Positions 7,884 to 15,874 of a stretch of 64,000 bases of DNA are shown here, piece after piece. The notes beneath the pieces were generated by a model, which was not told where the DNA came from, ran no database searches, and saw nothing but the letters and a program-made list of their open reading frames with translations. This DNA comes from Inquilinus sp. Marseille-Q2685 (lineage in GTDB: Bacteria; Pseudomonadota; Alphaproteobacteria; DSM-16000; Inquilinaceae), in assembly GCF_916619195.1 (NCBI RefSeq), contig NZ_CAKAKL010000002.1:1304001-1368000 (forward strand). The letters are read 5' to 3'. Position numbers and translations under genes: made by a program. Position 1 is the first letter of the stretch, and each line of letters opens with the position of its first letter.

Positions 7884-8648
7884 CTATTGCGCCGCCGACG
7901 CCTGGCCCTTCGCCGCCAGCAGCTGCTGCACCATGGCCTGGACCAGCCGCGGCAGGTCATAGGGGAAGCGCGCGGTGATCAGGTTGCCGTCGACCACGCA
8001 GGGCTCGTCGAGAACGACGGCGCCGGCATTCTCGAGGTCGATCTGGATGTTCCACACGGCGGTGGCGCGCCTGCCCTTGAGGATCCCGGCGCTGACCATC
8101 ACCCATTGGCCGTGGCAGATCGCGGTGGTCGGCTTGCCGGACTCATGCATGGCGCGGACGAAGGCCCGGGCGTGCGGGTCCATGCGCAGCGCGTCGGGGT
8201 TCCAGCAGCCGCCGGGCAGCAGGACGGCGTCGTAATCCGCCGCCTTCGCCTCGTCGGTGTAGCGGTCGATCTTCAGCCAGCCGGCATTCTCCATCAGGCG
8301 GATGGCGAGGACATGGGTGGCGCATTGCGGCGGGAAGCGCAGCCCCAGCGTCGGGTCGAACTCGCCGATGCGCGGCGAGACGATGTGGACGGTGGCGCCA
8401 TGCTCGGTCAGCCAGCGATGGGCGCCCAGGATCTCCACCTCCTCCACGCCGTTGGTGCAGCAGATGGCGATGCGCTTGCCCTCGAGCAGGTTCGGGTCGG
8501 AGGGCGGGTCGAACAGGAAGCTGTTGAGCTCCCGGTTCAGCTCGCCGTCCGCCGTGACCAGCAGCTCCGTCGAGATGGAGGGGACCGGGGACGCGGACAT
8601 CAGCTGCTGCATCCGGTGGAAGGCGGCGGCTTGATCGCGATGGCTCAT
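7884..8648 (-). CDS. DJ-1/PfpI family protein
   Basis: 254 residues with a class I glutamine-amidotransferase-like fold. The nucleophile elbow AICHGQW places Cys178 with His179, and an acidic residue in GVEEVEI (69-70) completes the usual DJ-1/PfpI site. Members act as glyoxalases/deglycases, proteases or hydratases, so the precise reaction cannot be told. About 50 extra residues precede the domain. It is the last gene of the long minus-strand ABC operon, 3 bases after the small membrane protein gene, which suggests a role linked to the imported compound, for example detoxifying a reactive carbonyl (inference). Confidence 0.8.
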   Translation of the reverse strand: MSHRDQAAAFHRMQQLMSASPVPSISTELLVTADGELNRELNSFLFDPPSDPNLLEGKRIAICCTNGVEEVEILGAHRWLTEHGATVHIVSPRIGEFDPTLGLRFPPQCATHVLAIRLMENAGWLKIDRYTDEAKAADYDAVLLPGGCWNPDALRMDPHARAFVRAMHESGKPTTAICHGQWVMVSAGILKGRRATAVWNIQIDLENAGAVVLDEPCVVDGNLITARFPYDLPRLVQAMVQQLLAAKGQASAAQ

Positions 8649-8651
8649 CGT

Positions 8652-9146
8652 TCACTCTCCTGGAGATGTCGAGGGGTTGTGCTCGCCGGATCCTTCCTCG
8701 CCTCCGGCCTCCCGGCGGCCCTGCAGCATCAGCACGCCGGCCAGGACGCAGGCGATGGCCGCGACCGTCCAGGTGAAGCCGTGCATGTACCAGGGCCTGG
8801 CGGCCAGCTGGGCCTTGCCGCCGAGGGTGGTGGGATCCGGCGGCTTGAGGAAGAACAGGCCGTAGAGATGGGCCGCGAAGATCGCGACCAGCAGGACCAG
8901 GCAGAAGATCATGGCGACGATCATCGCCGCCTTGACCACGGTCCGCGCAGGAACGCCGGGCTGCGCCAGCGGCAGCAGGTTGTTCGCCAGCGCCGCCACG
9001 ACGACGATGATGCCCCCGGCCGTGAACAGCGCGATCTCGAAGGGCTGGAAGATCAGCAGCAGCGCCGCGACGCCGAGCCCGATGATCGCGTATTCCAGCC
9101 TGCGCGCGGCTGCGGGCGACAGCCCGCCCTGATCGTGCCGGCTCAT
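8652..9146 (-). CDS. small integral membrane protein of the ABC operon, function unknown
   Basis: 164 residues with about four membrane helices: around 20-36, 38-57, 70-92 and 124-142. The tail is acidic and hydrophilic. The start ATG (9144-9146) overlaps the stop of the upstream ATPase gene in ATGA, so production is tied to the transporter. I do not recognise the family. Rhizobial glycerol ABC systems (glpSTPQUV) also include a small membrane protein, but no sequence resemblance to that protein is evident here. It may be an accessory subunit of the importer. Confidence 0.7.
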   Translation of the reverse strand: MSRHDQGGLSPAAARRLEYAIIGLGVAALLLIFQPFEIALFTAGGIIVVVAALANNLLPLAQPGVPARTVVKAAMIVAMIFCLVLLVAIFAAHLYGLFFLKPPDPTTLGGKAQLAARPWYMHGFTWTVAAIACVLAGVLMLQGRREAGGEEGSGEHNPSTSPGE

Positions 9147-10231
9147 GCCCGGACCGCCTTGCCGTCCGCGGCGAAGATGTGGGTCTGCAGGGGATCCGGG
9201 ATCAGGTGCAGCGGCTCGCCGACGGTCACCTTCCGGTCGCGCGGGACGACCACCCGGATGTCGCCGCCGGTCCGGGTCCGCGCATGGATCAGCGTCTCGG
9301 CGCCCATCGGCTCGATCAGCTCGGTCACCGCATCGATCGTGCCGGCGGTGTCCCGGGGCACCACGGTGAAGGCGCGCGGGCGCACGCCGACGGTGACCCG
9401 CCCCGGCCCCAGGGCCGCGACGGCCGGGTTCGCGGGGAGGTCGACGTCCTGCCGGTCGAAGGTGACCGTCGCCTTGCCGCCGCCATAGCCCTTCAGCTCC
9501 GCCTCGATCAGGTTCATCTGCGGCGTGCCGATGAAGCTGGCGACGAAGACATTGGCCGGCCTGGCGAAGACGTCGTGCGGGCTTCCCACCTGCTCGATCA
9601 GCCCGTCGCGCATGATGGCGATGCGGTCCGCCATGGTCAGGGCCTCGAGCTGGTCGTGGGTGACGATGACCGTGGCCTTGGACAGGTTGGACAGCACGGC
9701 CTTGATCTGGCCGCGCATGGCGTGGCGCAGCTCCACATCCAGCCGCGACAGCGGCTCGTCGAACAGGAAGCAGTTGGGATCGCGCACGATGGCGCGTGCG
9801 ACGGCGACGCGCTGCTTCTCGCCCTCCGAGACCTGGCCCGGCATCCGGTCCAGCACGTCGCCCAGATGCAGGATGCCGGCCACCCTGCCGACACGGGCGG
9901 CAATCTCCGCCTTGCCGATGCCCTCGCGGTGCAGCGGCATCGCGATGTTCTCGCCGACCGTCAGCGCCGGGTAGAGGGCGTAGAACTGGAAGACCATGGC
10001 GATGTTGCGCTTCTGCGGCGGCAGCTCGTTCATCCGCTGCCCGGCGATCACGATGTCGCCCGCCGTCGCCCGCTCCAGCCCCGCGATCATGCGCAGCGTC
10101 GTGGTCTTGCCGCAGCCCGACGGGCCGAGCAGGCAGACGACCTCCCCCGCCGCGACCGACAGGTCGGCGTCCCGGACCGCGACGAACGGGCCGAACGCCT
10201 TGGTGATCCCGCGGATCTCGATGGTCGACAT
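9143..10231 (-). CDS. CUT1-type sugar ABC transporter ATPase (second ATPase of the operon, degenerate signature motif)
   Basis: 362 residues, MalK/UgpC-like with a C-terminal OB/TOBE region. Walker A GPSGCGKT (36-43), Q-loop FQFYALYP, Walker B FLFDEP (E159) and switch His192 (VTHDQ) are intact. The signature, normally LSGGQ/E, reads VSEGE at 134-138. Its start lies 3 bases after the upstream permease stop. A second ATPase at the head of the same operon has the opposite defect (good signature, no switch His), so the pair probably forms a heterodimer with one working site. This pairing is an inference from the motifs. Confidence 0.88.
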   Translation of the reverse strand: MSTIEIRGITKAFGPFVAVRDADLSVAAGEVVCLLGPSGCGKTTTLRMIAGLERATAGDIVIAGQRMNELPPQKRNIAMVFQFYALYPALTVGENIAMPLHREGIGKAEIAARVGRVAGILHLGDVLDRMPGQVSEGEKQRVAVARAIVRDPNCFLFDEPLSRLDVELRHAMRGQIKAVLSNLSKATVIVTHDQLEALTMADRIAIMRDGLIEQVGSPHDVFARPANVFVASFIGTPQMNLIEAELKGYGGGKATVTFDRQDVDLPANPAVAALGPGRVTVGVRPRAFTVVPRDTAGTIDAVTELIEPMGAETLIHARTRTGGDIRVVVPRDRKVTVGEPLHLIPDPLQTHIFAADGKAVRA

Positions 10232-10233
10232 CG

Positions 10234-11178
10234 CTACTTCCTGACCGTGCCGAAAGTGACGCCGCGCAGCAGGTGGTCCTGCAGGAAGAAGGTGACCAGG
10301 AAGACCGGGATCAGGAACAGCGTCTCGATCGCGGCCAGCAGCGTCCAGTCGGTGCCGCGGCCGCCGGAGGAGACGGCCTGGTTCATCGCCACCGGCACCG
10401 TGCGCGTGTCGGGGCCGGTCAGCAGCAGGGCGAACAGGAACTCGTTCCAGGTCAGGATCAGGCCGAAGACGAAGGTCGCGGCCAGGCCGGCGACGACCTG
10501 CGGCAGGCAGATCTTCCAGAACACCTTGACCTCGGACGACCCGTCGATCCGCGCGGCGTCCTCGACGTCGGTCGAGAGCTCGTCGAAGAAGCTCTTCATC
10601 ATCCAGATGGTGAAGGCCAGGTTGAAGGCGGTGTAGAGCAGGATGATGCCGGGATAGGACCCGGACAGGCCGACGGCGCGGAACATCAGGATCACCGGGA
10701 TGATGACGACGATGGCCGGCAGCATCCGCGTGGTCAGGATGATGAACAGGTAGGTGTCGTTGCCCTTGAGCGGGTAGCGCGAGAAGCCGTAGGCCGCGAG
10801 CGTGCCGAGGACGAGGGCCAGCAGGACCGAGACGGTCGCGATCACGATCGAGTTGAAGAAGAAGCGGTCGAAGCCGGTCGCCTCCGGCTGCCCGCCGGCC
10901 GTCATCACGCGCGAGAACACCGAGCCGAAATTCTCCAGCGTCGGGGTGAAGACGAACTGGTCGGGGATGAGGCCGAACAGCGAGGTCGGCGACAGCGTCG
11001 GCGGCACGGACAGCGCCAGCGCCTGCGGCTTGATCGCGGTGAAGATGATGAACAGCACCGGCAGGAAGTAGACGAAGCTGACGCCGGCCACGACCAGGGT
11101 GCGTCCCCAGCCGGCCTCCGCGACGCCGTGGCTCCGGCGAAACCCGATGCGTTCCCAGATGGATGGGCCGGAGGCCAT
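10234..11178 (-). CDS. CUT1-type sugar ABC transporter permease (MalG-like)
   Basis: 314-residue inner-membrane permease with six predicted helices. The EAA loop EDAARIDGSSEVKVFWKICLP, which docks the ATPase, sits near the end of the middle third. The C-terminus (LLRGVTFGTVRK) is typical of the MalG/ThuG class. It follows the MalF-like gene by three bases and precedes the second ATPase gene by two, within a tight operon. It forms the channel with the MalF-like subunit. Substrate class is carbohydrate or polyol; nothing in the sequence fixes it further. Confidence 0.9.
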   Translation of the reverse strand: MASGPSIWERIGFRRSHGVAEAGWGRTLVVAGVSFVYFLPVLFIIFTAIKPQALALSVPPTLSPTSLFGLIPDQFVFTPTLENFGSVFSRVMTAGGQPEATGFDRFFFNSIVIATVSVLLALVLGTLAAYGFSRYPLKGNDTYLFIILTTRMLPAIVVIIPVILMFRAVGLSGSYPGIILLYTAFNLAFTIWMMKSFFDELSTDVEDAARIDGSSEVKVFWKICLPQVVAGLAATFVFGLILTWNEFLFALLLTGPDTRTVPVAMNQAVSSGGRGTDWTLLAAIETLFLIPVFLVTFFLQDHLLRGVTFGTVRK

Positions 11179-11181
11179 GGG

Positions 11182-12258
11182 TCAGCTCTCCCGGTTCCTG
11201 CGGTTGGCGAGATAGAGGTAGAGGTTGGTGAGGACGATCACCATGAACAGCATGATGTAGGAGATCGCCGCCCCCTCGCTGGTCTTGTTCTGCTCGTTGG
11301 CGATGCGGATCAGGTGGTAGGAGATCGTCATCGTGTCGTTGCCGCCCTTGGTCAGCAGGATGACGAGGTCGGCCAGCTTGAACGCCTCGATGGTGCGGAA
11401 CAGCAGCGCCAGCATCAGCAGCCCGCGGATATAAGGAAAGGTGATGGTCCAGAAGCGCCGCCAGGCGGAGACGCGGTCGATTGCGGCCGCCTCGTAGAGG
11501 TATTTCGGCACGGAGACGAGCCCGGCCAGCACCAGCAGCATGACGAAGGGCGACCACATCCAGGCATCGGCGAAGACGATGCCGGCCACCGCGCCCGCCT
11601 TGCTGTCCATCAGGATGAACTGGCCGTCGGCGACACCGTTCATCACATAGCTGAGGATGCCGAAGGTCGGGTCGTAGTAGTAGGTGAAGAATACGCCCGA
11701 GGCGACGACCGACAGCATCATCGGCGTCAGCACCAGGATCAGGAGATATTTGCGCAGCGGAAACTGCTTGGCGAAGAGCATCGCCAGCAGGAAGCCGACG
11801 ACCATCTGCGCCGTCACCGTCAGCACGACGAACATCGCCGTGTTGATCAGGGCGTGCCAGTTGTCCGCCGCGGCGATGTCGTTGGTGAGCACCTTGATGT
11901 AGTTGCCGAGCCCGACGAACCGGATCGACTGCTGGTTCGATTGGTAGGCGAAGAACGACAGCCCCAGCGACCACAGCAGCGGGAAGATGTTCATCGTGAA
12001 CAGCACGGCGATGGCCGGCGCCACGAGCAGCCCGCCGTAGTAACGGCGGCGATAGGCGTTGACCGCGAACGCCGCGGCGACCAGCGCCGCCATCGCGCCG
12101 ACGATCCAGAAGGCGACGGCCGCGGGCGCCGCCACGGCGGCGGCCACGGAGACGACGACGCCCGCGACGATGGCCAGCCGCCAGTTGTCGGCGGAGACCT
12201 CCAGAAATGCCGGCGACGTCCGCCCCCCGGGGGCCGACAAGGTTGGTGTCACTGACAT
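11182..12258 (-). CDS. CUT1-type sugar ABC transporter permease (MalF-like)
   Basis: 358 residues from the ATG at 12256-12258, chosen over an in-frame TTG six codons earlier because AGAG lies five bases upstream. Two extra N-terminal helices (residues about 25-65) precede the usual six-helix core. The EAA loop EAAAIDRVSAWRRFWTITFP is clear. It follows the binding-protein gene after a 102-base gap holding a very stable hairpin. It pairs with the MalG-like permease. Confidence 0.9.
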   Translation of the reverse strand: MSVTPTLSAPGGRTSPAFLEVSADNWRLAIVAGVVVSVAAAVAAPAAVAFWIVGAMAALVAAAFAVNAYRRRYYGGLLVAPAIAVLFTMNIFPLLWSLGLSFFAYQSNQQSIRFVGLGNYIKVLTNDIAAADNWHALINTAMFVVLTVTAQMVVGFLLAMLFAKQFPLRKYLLILVLTPMMLSVVASGVFFTYYYDPTFGILSYVMNGVADGQFILMDSKAGAVAGIVFADAWMWSPFVMLLVLAGLVSVPKYLYEAAAIDRVSAWRRFWTITFPYIRGLLMLALLFRTIEAFKLADLVILLTKGGNDTMTISYHLIRIANEQNKTSEGAAISYIMLFMVIVLTNLYLYLANRRNRES

Positions 12259-12318
12259 GGGCGCTCTCGATCGCAATTCTGCTTGTCGGATCCGGCCCGC
12301 CTGGCTGCGGCTCGGGGC

Positions 12319-12351
12319 GGCTGCCGCCGGCCCGGACGGCCGGCGGCAGCC
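12319..12351 (-). other. intercistronic stem-loop after the family 1 binding-protein gene
   Basis: A perfect 14-bp GC-rich stem (GGCTGCCGCCGGCC with GGCCGGCGGCAGCC, 5-base loop) begins ten bases after the stop of the binding-protein gene and ends before the MalF-like gene. No T-run follows. It is the same arrangement as the hairpin at 3888-3912 and probably stabilises the binding-protein message relative to the permease genes. Confidence 0.65.
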
Positions 12352-12360
12352 TCCGTCACA

Positions 12361-13794
12361 TCACTCGATCAGGCCCGCCTCGGTCAGCAGGTTCTGCTGG
12401 AACTTGGCGATGTTGTCCAAGGTCGTCTTGGCGTCCTGCTTGCCGGTGATCGCGAGATCGAACTGGTCCTGCTGCTGGGTCAGCAGCTCGAAGAACTGGG
12501 GCACGTGCCACACGTCCTTCTGCCAGTCCAGCGACGGGGCCCAGGCCCTGTTCCACGGGCGGTAGGTCACGTATTTGGGGTCCGAATACACGGACTTGAT
12601 CGCCGACTGACCGCCCGCCGCCGCGAACTGGTGCTGGATGTCGGACGACAGCCACCACTTCACGAACTCCACGGCCTCCTTGATCTGGGTTTCGGAGGTC
12701 CAGGTGGTCAGCACGAAGGGCTGCCCGCCGATGTTGGACCAGCGGACCATCTTGCCGTCGGCCCCCATGGTTCCCGGCATCAGGCCGAACACCAGCTTGT
12801 CCGCGACCTTCGAGGTCTTCGGGTCGAGCGAGGCCTCGCCCAGCCCGATCCAGTTGACGTTCATGGCCACCTTGCCTTCGCGGAACAGCTCGTCCGACTT
12901 GAAGATGTCCATGGTGCCGGTCTTGGCCACCGGCGGCATGTATTCGATCAGGCCCAGATACGCCTCCAGCGCCTTCACCGCGGCCGGCGAATTCACCACG
13001 CCCTCCGCCTGGCCTTGCGGCACCTGGGTCTCGTCCCAGATGTTGCCGCCCATCTGCCAGATGAACCCGTTGATCTGCATGGACGAGAAGTCGTAGCTCT
13101 TCCCGGCCTGGAAGGCGATGCCGTAGAAATCGTCGTCGGCGGGCTTGCCCGCCAGCATCTCGCCCTTCTTGCGCCGGAAGAACTCGCCGACGTTCCTGAA
13201 ATCGTCCCACGTCATGGCGTCGATCTCTTCGCCCGTGCAGGGCAGCTTCTTCTGGTATTTCGCCATGAAGTTCTTCTGCTCGGTCTCGTCGCAGATGATG
13301 TCCTTGCGGGCGAAGGTGACCAGCACGTCAGGAAACTGCGGGAAGCCGTAGTAGTTCTCCGACTTGTAGGGATAGGTCGCGTAGGCGTTCAGCGGGTTGG
13401 GATGGATCTCCATGAACGCCTTCTTGAATTCGGGGTCGGCGTCCAGGAGGTCGTTGATCTTCCGGAAATAGCCGCCCTCGACGAAGGCGCCCAGCCATTG
13501 CGAGTCCGACACGATGAAATTGTACTTCTGCTCACCGGAGGTGAGCGAGGCGTTCACCCGGGTGTAGAAATCGGGCCAGGGAATGAAGTCGACGTCGAGC
13601 TTCACGGTGTTGCCGGATTTCGGCTTGTACTGCTCGTCGAAGAACTTCTTCATGACACGCGTCGGCGGCCAGTCGGGCACCGCCATCGACAGCGTGACCT
13701 CTTCGGCGAAGGCAACCCCGGCCCCGCTCGTCATCAGCAAGGCGGCCAGGCCCGCCGCCGCCACCACGCCCTTGATCTTCGTCGTTGCCGTCAT
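12361..13794 (-). CDS. ABC transporter substrate-binding protein, family 1 (sugar/polyol type)
   Basis: 477-residue periplasmic protein. A Sec signal (about residues 1-30, ending GAGVAFA) leads into VTLSMAVPDWPP. The start ATG at 13792-13794 has GGGGAGGA upstream. The family 1 fold is supported by length, the many Trp/Tyr residues expected of a sugar-binding cleft, and its position between an ATPase and two CUT1 permeases. At 477 residues it is longer than maltose-type binders (about 400). Ligand not determinable; the neighbouring dehydrogenases hint at a sugar, polyol or hydroxy-acid. Confidence 0.88.
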   Translation of the reverse strand: MTATTKIKGVVAAAGLAALLMTSGAGVAFAEEVTLSMAVPDWPPTRVMKKFFDEQYKPKSGNTVKLDVDFIPWPDFYTRVNASLTSGEQKYNFIVSDSQWLGAFVEGGYFRKINDLLDADPEFKKAFMEIHPNPLNAYATYPYKSENYYGFPQFPDVLVTFARKDIICDETEQKNFMAKYQKKLPCTGEEIDAMTWDDFRNVGEFFRRKKGEMLAGKPADDDFYGIAFQAGKSYDFSSMQINGFIWQMGGNIWDETQVPQGQAEGVVNSPAAVKALEAYLGLIEYMPPVAKTGTMDIFKSDELFREGKVAMNVNWIGLGEASLDPKTSKVADKLVFGLMPGTMGADGKMVRWSNIGGQPFVLTTWTSETQIKEAVEFVKWWLSSDIQHQFAAAGGQSAIKSVYSDPKYVTYRPWNRAWAPSLDWQKDVWHVPQFFELLTQQQDQFDLAITGKQDAKTTLDNIAKFQQNLLTEAGLIE

Positions 13795-13851
13795 TCTTGG
13801 ATCTCCTCCCCATGTGTTGTCGGCTTTTTTGTTGTTGTCCGGTCTCCTGCG

Positions 13852-14943
13852 TCAGGTGATCGCCTGTCCGCTCGAAGCCCGGAAGACGTGAAGCTTTCCA
13901 GGATCGAGAACGATCGAGGCCCGCTGGCCGGGCTGCAGGCCCGAAGCCGCCGCTTCCGGCAGCACCAGCCGCAACGTCTCTCCGCCGGCCTCCATCGAGA
14001 TCACCGTCACGTCGCCCAGCGGCTCCAGCATGGCGATGCTCGCCGGCACGCCGTCTTCGCCGCCGGCCGCAAGGCGGATGTCGCTCGGCCGGATGCCCAC
14101 CACGGCCGCTTCCCCGGCTTCCGCTGCGCTCAGCCTGCGCGGGCATGGCAGGGGGCCGATGGCGGAGTCGACGACGGCGCCGTCGCGGGACAGCGTGCCC
14201 CTGATCATGTTCATGGCGGGCGAGCCGATCTTGCCGGCCACATACAGGTCGCGCGGCGCTTCGTAGAGCTCATCGGGAGTCCCGGTCTGCACGACGCCGC
14301 CATCCCGCAGCACGGCGATCTCCTCGCCCATCGACAGCGCCTCGAGCTCGTCGGGCGTCGCATAGACGATCGTGAGGCCGAACTGCCGGTGCAGCCGCTT
14401 GAGCTCGGCGCGCATGTCGTGCCGGAGCTTGGCGTCCAAATTGGTCAGCGGCTCGTCCAGCAGCAGGATCCGGGGGCGCCGGATCCGGGACCGGCCGAGC
14501 GCGACCCGCTGCTGCTCGCCGCCCGACAGCGTGCCGGGCTTGCGGTCGAGCTTCGCGTCGAGCCGGAGCATCGCCGCCGTTTCCCGGACGCGGCGATCGA
14601 TCTCGTCCCGCGCCTCCCCGGCCTCGACCAGCGGATAGGCCAGGTTCTGACGGACGGTGAGATGCGGATAGAGGGCGAAGGACTGGAACACCATCGACAC
14701 GCCGCGCCCCGCGATCGGCTCGTGGGTCCAGTCCCGGCCGAAGATCTCGACCCGGCCCCGGTCCGGCGCGACGAGTCCGGCGATCATGCGCAGCGTCGTG
14801 GTCTTGCCGACCGAGCTGGGCCCGAACAGCACGAAGAAGCGGCCTTCCGCGACGCTGAACGACAGGTTGCGCAGGGCTGTGACGCGTCCATAGGACTTGC
14901 TGACATTCGTCAGGTTCAGCGCGCAGGCGTCGCCCTGTCCCAT
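13852..14943 (-). CDS. CUT1-type sugar ABC transporter ATPase (first ATPase of the operon, H-loop His replaced)
   Basis: 363 residues from the ATG at 14941-14943, which has a purine-rich GGAGGGAAGGGAGG upstream. Walker A is GPSSVGKT (41-48), Q-loop FQSFALYP, signature LSGGE (139-143), Walker B LLDEP (E164). The switch region reads VYATPDELEAL, so Pro197 stands where the catalytic His (VTHD) is expected. A regulatory C-terminal region follows. The operon encodes a second ATPase with an intact His but a degenerate signature. Together they could make one canonical composite site. It lies just downstream of the GntR gene and is probably co-transcribed with it. Confidence 0.88.
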   Translation of the reverse strand: MGQGDACALNLTNVSKSYGRVTALRNLSFSVAEGRFFVLFGPSSVGKTTTLRMIAGLVAPDRGRVEIFGRDWTHEPIAGRGVSMVFQSFALYPHLTVRQNLAYPLVEAGEARDEIDRRVRETAAMLRLDAKLDRKPGTLSGGEQQRVALGRSRIRRPRILLLDEPLTNLDAKLRHDMRAELKRLHRQFGLTIVYATPDELEALSMGEEIAVLRDGGVVQTGTPDELYEAPRDLYVAGKIGSPAMNMIRGTLSRDGAVVDSAIGPLPCPRRLSAAEAGEAAVVGIRPSDIRLAAGGEDGVPASIAMLEPLGDVTVISMEAGGETLRLVLPEAAASGLQPGQRASIVLDPGKLHVFRASSGQAIT

Positions 14944-15043
14944 CGCTTCCCTCCCTTCCCTCCAGCGTATCACGGATCCGCCCGCCCCTGGCGACTCCCG
15001 CATTCGGGCGAGGGACTCGTGCCGGACGGGATCACGGCCGCCA

Positions 15044-15694
15044 TCAGTCGAATGCCGGCAGCAGGCGATCGCGCGACCGCTCGATATGCGTGCGCATCGC
15101 CCGCTCGGCTTCGTCCGGGTCGCGCCGGGAGAAGGCGGCCAGGATCGCCGCGTGCTCGTCGAGCGCCTCCTCGGTCACCCGCGAATGGAACATCAGGCGG
15201 AAGATGTGGAAATGGGTGTGCTGGTGCGCCAGCGTCTCGCGGATGAGCTCGTTGCCGGCGACGTCGAGGATCTTGTCGTGGAATGCCGCGTCCTGGCGCG
15301 CGAACTGGGAGTAGCGGGCCCGTGCGTCCGGCCCCTCCGGGCGCGACATCACCCCCGCCGCCTCGGCCAGCTCCTGCAGTGCCGCATCCGTCATCGCCGA
15401 CGCGGCCCTGCGCGCCGCGTCGGGCTCGAGCAGCAGGCGCAGCTCGTACAGCTCGGTGAAGCGCCGGCGCGAGATCTGCGGCGCCGCGCTGTAGCCGACG
15501 AGATGGGTCTTGACCACCAGGCCCTCGCCCTCCAGGCGGCCGAGCGCCTCCCGGATCGGCGTCTGTGACACGCTGAGCTCGCGCACCAGGGCGTCGACGG
15601 TGATGCGGGCGCCGGGCGGGATCTTCAGCGCCATCAGCCGGGCGAAGATCGCCTCGTAGACCTCTTCGGCGAGGCTTGCGGCCCTGTGGATCAC
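15044..15694 (-). CDS. GntR family transcriptional regulator, FCD subfamily
   Basis: 216 residues from the GTG at 15692-15694, favoured for its GAAGGTGG ribosome site; an upstream in-frame TTG at 15799 would add 35 residues but starts beside the operator. The winged helix (about residues 10-75) contains ELSVSQTPIREALGRLEGEG, the GntR recognition helix. The FCD domain shows metal/ligand residues Asp and His in FHDKILD, HQHTHFH, ALDEHAAI and RTHIERS. It is divergent from the iron alcohol dehydrogenase and heads the ABC operon, so it probably controls both through the palindrome at 15804-15831. FCD ligands are usually small organic acids. Confidence 0.88.
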   Translation of the reverse strand: MIHRAASLAEEVYEAIFARLMALKIPPGARITVDALVRELSVSQTPIREALGRLEGEGLVVKTHLVGYSAAPQISRRRFTELYELRLLLEPDAARRAASAMTDAALQELAEAAGVMSRPEGPDARARYSQFARQDAAFHDKILDVAGNELIRETLAHQHTHFHIFRLMFHSRVTEEALDEHAAILAAFSRRDPDEAERAMRTHIERSRDRLLPAFD

Positions 15695-15803
15695 CGTGCC
15701 ACCTTCGTCCGGATCGGATGCGATCAGTGGTTTCTCGCTTCGCACTGCTTTGTCCCTTGACAACGCAGCAGAGCTAGCACGATCCTCCGCCGCATTCAAT
15801 ACG

Positions 15804-15831
15804 ATATCCTATACGATTCGATATAGGATAT
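15804..15831. promoter_or_regulatory. 28-bp palindromic operator between divergent GntR and iron-ADH genes
   Basis: Two perfect 10-bp arms, ATATCCTATA (15804-15813) and TATAGGATAT (15822-15831), flank an 8-base centre. The site is in the only AT-rich stretch between the GntR gene and the dehydrogenase gene, where the promoters must lie, about 31-43 bases before the dehydrogenase start. It is the best candidate binding site for the adjacent FCD-type GntR regulator. The assignment is inferred from position and symmetry. Confidence 0.65.
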
Positions 15832-15874
15832 AGGCGAACAGAAGTCGCAGCGTCGTTCATCGATGGAGTCGATC

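Noticed and set aside
12283-15246. A plus-strand open frame of almost 1000 codons
   Set aside because: Antisense to the binding-protein and ATPase genes; His/Arg/Gly-rich shadow.
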